NCBI RefSeq assembly: GCF_004193775.1 | Contig: NC_041003.1 | Span: 40,739,611-40,803,610, forward strand | Direction of reading: 5' to 3' | From: Glycine soja | Taxonomy: Eukaryota > Streptophyta > Magnoliopsida > Fabales > Fabaceae | DNA length: 64,000 bases | The notes under the pieces: generated by a model | Databases searched by the model: none | The model's input: the letters and a program-made list of their open reading frames with translations, nothing else | What the model was told of the DNA's origin: nothing | Made by a program: the position numbers and the translations under genes | Shown here: positions 57,563 through 64,000 of the stretch, piece by piece | Layout of the letters: each line of letters begins with the position of its first letter | Numbering within the stretch: position 1 is the first letter of the stretch

Positions 57563-58246
57563 ATTTTTATTGTTTTTTAATTGCAGTTCATGTATATTTA
57601 TAACTTTTGAAGGATAAATTATTTATGCACAAACTGTTTAAAATTGTGTGTCTCTTAAGTTATGTTGAACATGCAATATTATGTTAAATACTGGTATGCA
57701 TTGAATTTAATCCTTTAAAGTTTATTACATGTTGAATGAATATACGTGCAATGTTATTTTGAATTGGTATACATATAATTTTTATGATTCAATATTGAGC
57801 ACATTTGCATTATTAAGTATGTTTATGCAAGGATTATTTTTGAATGTTAAGTGATTAATATAATTTTATTAAATTAGAGAATAGCCACAACATCTTTAAT
57901 TGAGTAAAATTATATACTAAATTTATAATCACATTAGAAATATTAATTGTGATTAATCATATGTAATGTGATGAAATCTACCCACAGAAATTTTGTTATA
58001 TTTGTATGATTAATTAGGATAAAATATTAAATTATATTTCTTAATTTACCCACAGGAATTAAGGAAAAGAACATGATTTAATAGTTTTATCATAAAGTTG
58101 CATGATGAATCTGATTGAGTAGGACTTTAGCCCATAGACAAGTTTTGTGTCACTAGATTCATATATTGAGACATGATTTGCATTGGCAAAACATGACATT
58201 TGTTTAGTCTCAAATTTTCTTAATGAGCATGTGTGTTTGTTTGCAG

Positions 58247-61200
58247 TTTCACAATCTATGAATATTTCTTGTGACCTTCCCATTTTGAAAGGTGATAATT
58301 ATAAGGTTTGGAAGGAAAGAGTTCTCCTTCATTTGGGCTGGATGGATATTGACTATGCTATAAGGAAGGATGAGCCACCGGCTATTACTGAAACTAGCGA
58401 ACCTGATGCTGTTGATCTTTATGAAAAGTGGGAGAGATCTAATCGTCTCTCCGTTATGTTCATAAAAACCAACATATCCGCTAGTATCCGGGGTTCAGTT
58501 GACCAGCATGATAAGGTCAGAGATCTGTTGAAAGCCATTGATGAACAGTTTACGACCTCTGAGAAGTCACTTGCTAGCACACTCATTATGCAATTCTCTT
58601 CCATTAAGCTTACTGGAACGAGAGGTGTGCGTGAACATATCATGCGCTTAAGGGACATAGTGGCTCAGTTGAAAACCTTGGAAGTTACCATGTCTGAATC
58701 CTTCCTGGTACATTTCATTTTGTGCACCCTACCTCAACAGTATACACCCTTCAAAATCTCCTACAACACACATAAGGATAAATGGTCTATTAATGAATTG
58801 ATGACCATGTGTGTTCAAGAAGAGGAGAGATTGATAATGGAAGAGGGTGAGAAGGTAAATTTGACTACTTCTAATTCTGGAAAGGATAGGAAGAAGTCTG
58901 TAGGCACCAATAAAGGAAAGATTCCGACTCAACCAACAATTAAAAAGGAGTCAAAGTGTTTCTTCTGTAAAAAGAAAGGACACATGAAGAAGGACTGCCC
59001 CAAATTTAAAAGTTGGTTTGAGAAGAAAGGTACACCATTTGCCTTTGTTTGTTATGAATCTAATATGATTAATGTGAATCATAATACATGGTGGATTGAC
59101 TCTGGTTCTACAATCCATGTTTCTAATACCTTGCAGGGTATGGAAAGCCTAAGGAAGCCAGTGGGAAGTGAGCAGTGCATCTACTCAAGGAGTAGGATGA
59201 GCTCGCATGTAGAGGCCATTGGAACGTGCGTCTTAGTCTTAAGTAGTGGCTTTAAATTACATTTGGAGAAAGTTTTTTATGTTCCTAGTTTCTGTAAAAA
59301 CTTAATTTCTGTTTCTAAACTTGCACCTTTGGGATTTTATTTTAATTTTACAGACTTTGGTTTTAATTTACTAAATAAATCTGAAATTATTGGTTGTGGT
59401 CAATTGGTTGATGGTCTTTATTCGATTGAATTGCAAAATGACGCTACTTCTATGCACGTTTCTGTTGGGTTAAAACGATGTATTGTGAATGAAGAATCCT
59501 CTATGTTGTGGCACCGGAGATTAGGACGTATCTCTATTGAAAGAATCAAGCGATTAGTAAATGAAGGAGTACTTAGTACTTTGGATTTTGCTGATTTTGA
59601 GACTTGTGTAGATTGCATTAAGGGTAAGCAAACTAACAAGTCTAAAAAGGGTGCAAAGAGGAGTTCTAATTTATTAGAAATCATACATACAGACATATGT
59701 TGTCCAGACATGGATGCAAATAGTCTGAAATACTTCATAACCTTTATAGATGATTATTCACGATATATGTATCTCTACTTACTTCATTCTAAGAATGAAG
59801 CTTTAGATGCCTTTAAAGTTTTTAAGGCTGAAGTTGAGAAACAATGTGGAAAACAAATTAAGATCGTGAGATCAGATAGAGGTGGGGAGTACTATGGTAG
59901 ATACACAGAGGATGGACAAGCACCAGGTTCATTTGCGAAATTTCTTCAAGAACATGGGATTGTTGCCCAATACACTATGCCTGGTTCTCCGGATCAGAAT
60001 GGTGTGGCAGAACGAAGAAATCAAACCTTATTAGACATGGTGAGAAGCATGAGGAGTAATGTAAAGCTTCCTCAATTTTTGTGGATTGATGCTCTTAAGA
60101 CGGCTGCGTATATATTAAACCGAGTTCCAACCAAGGCTGTCTCAAAGACACCTTTTGAGTTATTCAAGGGTTGGAAACCAAGTTTGCGACATATACGCAT
60201 TTGGGGATGCCCGTCTGAAGTAAGAATTTATAATCCACAAGAGAAGAAACTAGACCCTAAGACTATTAGTGGGTATTTCATTGGATATGCTGAAAGGTCT
60301 AAAGGGTATAGGTTCTATTGTCCATCCCACAACACTAGGATTGTGGAATCAAGGAATGCAAAGTTTCTTGAAAATGACTTGATCAGTGGGAGTGATCAAT
60401 TTCAGAACATTTCTTCTGAAAGGGATCACTATGAAGCTGAACCTTCTGGGACAAGTAATAGGTTGGTAGTCATTCCCACACCTCAAGTCAAAATGGGTGT
60501 TAGACAACCAGTGATTGAAGTTCCACAAGCTGTTGAAAGTGATCATGTAGATCAAGTTGTTTGTGAGGAACAACATGATGATATTGAACAAACTGGTGAA
60601 GAACCATTTGAACAAGTTCCTCAGCAAGATGACCAAACAACATTAAGAAGATTTACTAGAGTAAAAAAGACAGCAATTCCTAGTGATTATGTAGTGTACC
60701 TACAAAAATCAGACTACAACATTGGAGCCAAAAATGATCCTGAGACGTTTTCACAAGCCATGAGTTCTAAGGAATCAAATTTGTGGTATAATGCTATGAG
60801 GGATGAGATGGATTCTATGGCATCTAACCAAGTTTGGGATCTCGTTGAGTTGCCTGTTGGTGTAAAAGCCATCGGATGTAGATGGGTCTTCAAAACAAAG
60901 AAAGACTCAGAAGGCAACATTGAGAGACATAAGGCAAGACTTGTTGCTAAAGGATTCACTCAAAGAGAAGGAATCGATTATAGAGAGACCTTTTCCCATG
61001 TATCTAAGAAAGACTCTCTTCGAGTAATTCTGGCATTAGTAGCTCATTTTGATCTTGAGCTGCATCAAATGGATGTGAAAACGGCATTCCTGAATGGTGA
61101 TCTAGAAGAAGAGGTTTACATGAAACAACCTGAGGGATTCTTATCTAGTGTTGGTGAGCACTTAGTCTGCAAGCTTAATAAGTCCATTTATGGATTGAAA

Positions 61201-62307
61201 CCAGCTTCCCGCCAATGGTATTTAAAATTTCATGAGGTCATTTCTTCATTTAGCTTTGAAGAGAATGTCATGGATCACTGTATATACCAGAAGGTCAGTG
61301 GGAGTAAGATTTGTTTCCTTGTATTATACGTAGATGACATTCTGCTTGCGACTAATGATAAGGGTATGCTATATGAGGTGAAACAATTTCTCTCAAAGAA
61401 CTTTGATATGAAGGATATGGGAGAGGCATCTTATGTCATAGGCATAAAGATCCATAGAGAAAGATCTCGAGGCATTTTAGGCTTGTCTCAAGAAACCTAT
61501 ATCAACAAAGTTTTAGAGAGATTTAATATGAAAGATTGTTCACCAAGTGTAGCTCCCATTGTGAAGGGTGACAAACTTGCTTTGAGTCAATGCCCTAAAA
61601 ATAATTTTGAGCGGGAACACATGAAAAATATTCCATATGCTTCAGCAGTTGGAAGCCTTATGTATGCTCAGGTTTGCACTAGACCTGATATTGCATTCGC
61701 TGTTGGAGATTTGGGAAGATATCAAAGTAATCCAGGTATTGACCACTGGAAAGCTACAAAGAAAGTGATGAGATATCTTCAAGGAACAAAAGATTACATG
61801 CTCATGTACAGACAAACTGATTGTCTGGAAGTGATTGGCTACTCCGACTCAGACTTTGCTGGTTGCGTTGATTCACGAAGATCAACATCTGGTTATATTT
61901 TTATGTTAGCCAGTGGAGCTGTATCTTGGAGAAGTGCCAAACAAACCTTGACTGCTACTTCCACTATGGAGGCTGGGTTCGTTTCTTGTTTTGAGTCTAC
62001 CTCGCATGGTGTATGGTTGAAGAGTTTCATATCTGGCCTTAGAGTTGTGGACTCTATTTCTAGGCCATTAAAGTTGTATTGTGACAACTTTGATGCAGTG
62101 TTTATGGCTAAAAACAACAAAAGTGGAAGTCGAAGTAAGCACATCGACATCAAGTACTTATCCATAAGAGAACGTGTTAAAGAAAAGAAAGTGGTCATTG
62201 AACACGTTAACACTGAGTTAATGATTGCTGATCCTTTAACTAAAGGCATGCCACCAAAGAATTTTAAGGATCATGTAGTACGAATGGGACTTAGTTCCAT
62301 GATGTAA
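58247..62307 (+). CDS. Gag-pol polyprotein of the young copia, uninterrupted
   Basis: Open from the 58247 acceptor to TAA 62305-62307, about 1350 residues in one frame; the first in-frame ATG is 58258 (MNISCDLPILKG). Order: UBN2-type gag; CCHC knuckle CFFCKKKGHMKKDC near 58957; protease WWIDSGSTIHVSN near 59090; integrase zinc region LWHRRLGRIS near 59505 with CVDC near 59605, catalytic HTD near 59686, SDRGGEYY near 59873 and GVAERRN near 60001; reverse transcriptase RWVFKTKKD near 60882, MDVKTAFLNG near 61070, YVDDILL near 61327; RNase H SDSDFAG near 61846, STMEAGF near 61960, YCDN near 62077. The second zinc-finger His of integrase is Arg (LGR for LGH), and some other conserved positions are altered, so activity is doubtful despite the open frame. 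Translation may start at an ATG in the LTR. Confidence 0.93.
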
Positions 62308-62579
62308 TTTCATTGTACGTACATTTGTTATTTTCAATGAAACTCTTATTCAGTTAGATATTTTCTCATATCGTTTTGTGCACATATTTATTTATTTCGA
62401 GAAAAATCATTCGGTTTAGATATAGAATAAACATATGGTTTATTCATTAAGTTGAGAGCTAGTGTTGAGAGACTCGATATATTGTGGTACATGGAAGATA
62501 CTACTCATCATTAGAGGACCTATCGCCATGACTCATATATTATGTTTCTTGTTATGGTTGATGTTGGGTTAAATGGACC
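62308..62579 (+). other. 3' untranslated region of the young copia
   Basis: Spacer between pol stop and polypurine tract; no ORF or repeat of note. Confidence 0.6.
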
Positions 62580-62590
62580 AAGTGGGAGAA
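62580..62590 (+). other. Polypurine tract of the young copia
   Basis: AAGTGGGAGAA directly before the 3' LTR, about 270 bases after the pol stop codon. Confidence 0.88.
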
Positions 62591-63099
62591 TGTTGGAAGT
62601 GCACGTTCACCTCCACGTTCTTTTAATTAATTAATTTTATTATTTTTAAAAAAATTAGTTATTTTGAATCTGGTCCATTTTCCATCCACATTCATCCCAT
62701 ATCTTTGCAAAATATATTTGCAACCACCTTCAGTAACAAATCACGTACCCATCATCTCACGTACTGATAACTTCTTATCTCACGTCTGATAACTTTCTAT
62801 CTCACATTCTGATAACAAGTTGAGAGCTCTGTGATGGACAGACTCTATAAATAGGATGGAGTGCTCTCAGTTTTGTATCACCAAACTCACTTCTCTATTA
62901 AAAAAAAACATCATCTATTCAGAGTGAGTAAGGGTCTGGAAGAACAAAACTGTCTTTTAGGTTCGTGTGTGAGCCGCTTCCCGTTCAATTTGCAATGGCT
63001 GGAGGTACGCTTGTAATTCTTTTTAATTTCCGCTGTTTGATCTAAATATGCTATTTAAATTTATTTGCATGTTTAGATCAGTGTATGTATACTTTTACA
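62591..63099 (+). repeat. 3' LTR of the young copia
   Basis: 509 bases, near-identical to the 5' LTR; the ATG-donor segment reads GGAG|GTACGC instead of GAAG|GTACGC. Confidence 0.95.
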
Positions 63100-63104
63100 T
63101 TTTA

Positions 63105-63372
63105 TGCATGGTTGGGTTTCCAACAATCATTCCCAAACAATTGCTTGGAACATTTTTGGCAACACTATGGCCTTTGTGGTTGGAGGAAGCTACGCATGGT
63201 CTGGATGGGGATGTGGATGGCAATCTTATGGTTGATTTGGTTGCATAGGAATGCAATAGTCTTTAAAGATGAGGAATCAAATGTTCAATAGGTGTTGGAT
63301 TCTGCTATCTTTAGAACATGGTGTTGGATAAAAGGGAAACTCAATACAACTTGGTTCTCTTTTTATGAATAG
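63105..63372 (+). pseudogene. LINE ORF2 C-terminal end, right part
   Basis: Continues the zf-RVT protein tail after the copia: YAWLGFQQSFPNNCLEHFWQHYGLCG, then MVWMGMWMAILWLIWLHRNAIVFKDEE and, past a TAG near 63291, VLDSAIFRTWCWIKGK, ending SFYE and a stop at about 63372. Typical of plant LINE C-termini, one stop inside. Confidence 0.8.
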
Positions 63373-63692
63373 CAAGCATGCCCCATGGTCTGCTTAAGAG
63401 GATTGTTATAACACTTATGATGCCTTTCAATTTCTCTCTCGAGTTGGGTCTCTCTCCGTAGGGACTCTACTGTCAATGGAAATTGGCGGATAACCATGAT
63501 TGAGGGGACAACTCTAATTGAGTACTTATGAATGGTCTTTTAAGGATTAGTTGGGATTATTAATGTAATTAACTGAAGGTATTTTTATTTTGTTGCAGGT
63601 CCATCTCCACTCCTTGTGTTGTGGAGGTCTGCAACTTATGTTTATCCATCCCTATATATAATACATCTCAGTTGCCCTTCAAATAAAAAACT
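63373..63692 (+). other. LINE 3' untranslated region and A-rich tail
   Basis: Non-coding LINE 3' end, finishing in AAATAAAAAACT just before the right 13-bp target duplication. Confidence 0.7.
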
Positions 63693-64000
63693 ATTAAACT
63701 CTTATAAATTAAAATACACATATTAAAGACACATATTCTCACTCTCTACTATCTTAATTAGACATTATAAATATTTTTTCTATTTCGAAAATGTATTGTA
63801 AATAATAGTAATATTACAACTAACAATTTTTTTTATTATTATTCAACTATCTCAAACGATTTTTTTATCTTTCTATTTTTGATTTTGTTAACCATTTATA
63901 TCTTTCAACAATCATTTTTTATAGTTAAAAAAATTATATCACCATTTAAATTGTTGATTATAAATTCTAAATATAAATTATATATTTTAAAAAAATATTT

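Larger units (their letters stand above)
57046..58246 (+). other. Long leader/intron of the young copia
   Basis: 1.2 kb of AT-rich non-coding DNA between primer site and gag, ending in a pyrimidine-rich TTGTTTGCAG acceptor at 58246. Contains two tRNA-like Pol III box sequences in opposite directions (57371-57431 and 57500-57562). Confidence 0.65.
56518..63099 (+). mobile_element. Young full-length Ty1/copia retrotransposon nested in the LINE
   Basis: LTRs 56518-57031 and 62591-63099, both TGTTGGAAGTGC...TTTTACA, with about a dozen substitutions and small indels between them by eye. Target duplication TTTTA is exact (56513-56517 and 63100-63104). Primer site and polypurine tract are present and a single gag-pol frame is open throughout. 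This is the least decayed element of the window and could still be transcribed. Confidence 0.96.
54744..63692 (+). mobile_element. LINE (non-LTR retrotransposon), internally deleted, with a nested copia
   Basis: Flanked by an exact 13-bp duplication ATTAAACTCTTAT (54731-54743 and 63693-63705), with a short A-rich tail (AAATAAAAAA) before the right copy: the signature of target-primed insertion. The left part holds an ORF1-like region with an RRM. The right part holds the ORF2 C-terminal zinc finger and tail, split by a copia insertion at 56518-63099. No endonuclease or reverse transcriptase is seen, so most of ORF2 was lost, giving a remnant of about 2.4 kb of LINE sequence. Confidence 0.85.

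Noticed and set aside
63706..64000. Possible gene or element at the right edge
   Set aside because: AT-rich DNA without any open frame or repeat structure that I can support.

Overview
The window reads as nuclear DNA of a flowering plant, most likely a legume close to soybean. The evidence is AT-rich sequence, GT-AG introns, plant Ty1/copia elements primed by initiator Met-tRNA (TGGTATCAGAGC-type sites), a CACTA element with a CACTACTAGAAA tip, Mutator-like elements (MULEs) carrying plant mobile domain (PMD) genes, and plant LINE remnants. The species is inferred from the style of these repeats, not proven. About four fifths of the window is transposon, much of it nested; host genes are few.

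Layout. 1-8376: a decayed SIRE/Maximus-like copia element (gag, pol, an extra env-position ORF, 3' LTR), entered by a solo LTR at 5768-6771. 9405-11274: a 5'-truncated second copia element with its 3' LTR. 11759-12791 (minus): the first exons of a probable plastid-targeted host gene, possibly dead. 13339-17188 (plus): the one convincing intact host gene, a three-exon acyltransferase-like gene with an 84-bp duplication across its first splice donor. A decayed relative of its exon 2 lies at 42905-43252, so the interval between probably grew by transposon insertion after a local duplication.

19990-32455: a CACTA element keeping a TnpA-like/Ulp1-like coding region but no recognisable transposase. 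It was entered by a 7.9-kb minus-strand copia element (20845-28735, 1.5-kb LTRs, target duplication CTTAT). 33300-41900: MULE 1, flanked by GTCGAGTTC, with a broken MURA-type transposase (minus) facing a broken PMD gene (plus) and a telomere-like tract between them. 44723-52634: MULE 2, flanked by GTATAATAA, with a nearly intact four-exon PMD gene (plus) facing a FAR1/MULE transposase fused to an OTU-type cysteine protease (minus). Its ends carry about 26 copies of a TTCTTCCGC-type motif arranged as hairpins.

54744-63692: a LINE with a 13-bp target duplication but without its reverse transcriptase. It was entered by the youngest-looking element, a 6.6-kb copia (56518-63099, TSD TTTTA). That element has near-identical LTRs and one uninterrupted gag-pol frame, whose start codon appears to lie inside the LTR and to be joined to gag by splicing.

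The strongest leads are the motif arrays and OTU/PMD gene pair of MULE 2, the LTR-encoded spliced start of the last copia, a candidate internal promoter in front of the env-position ORF of the first copia, and the duplicated splice donor in the host gene.
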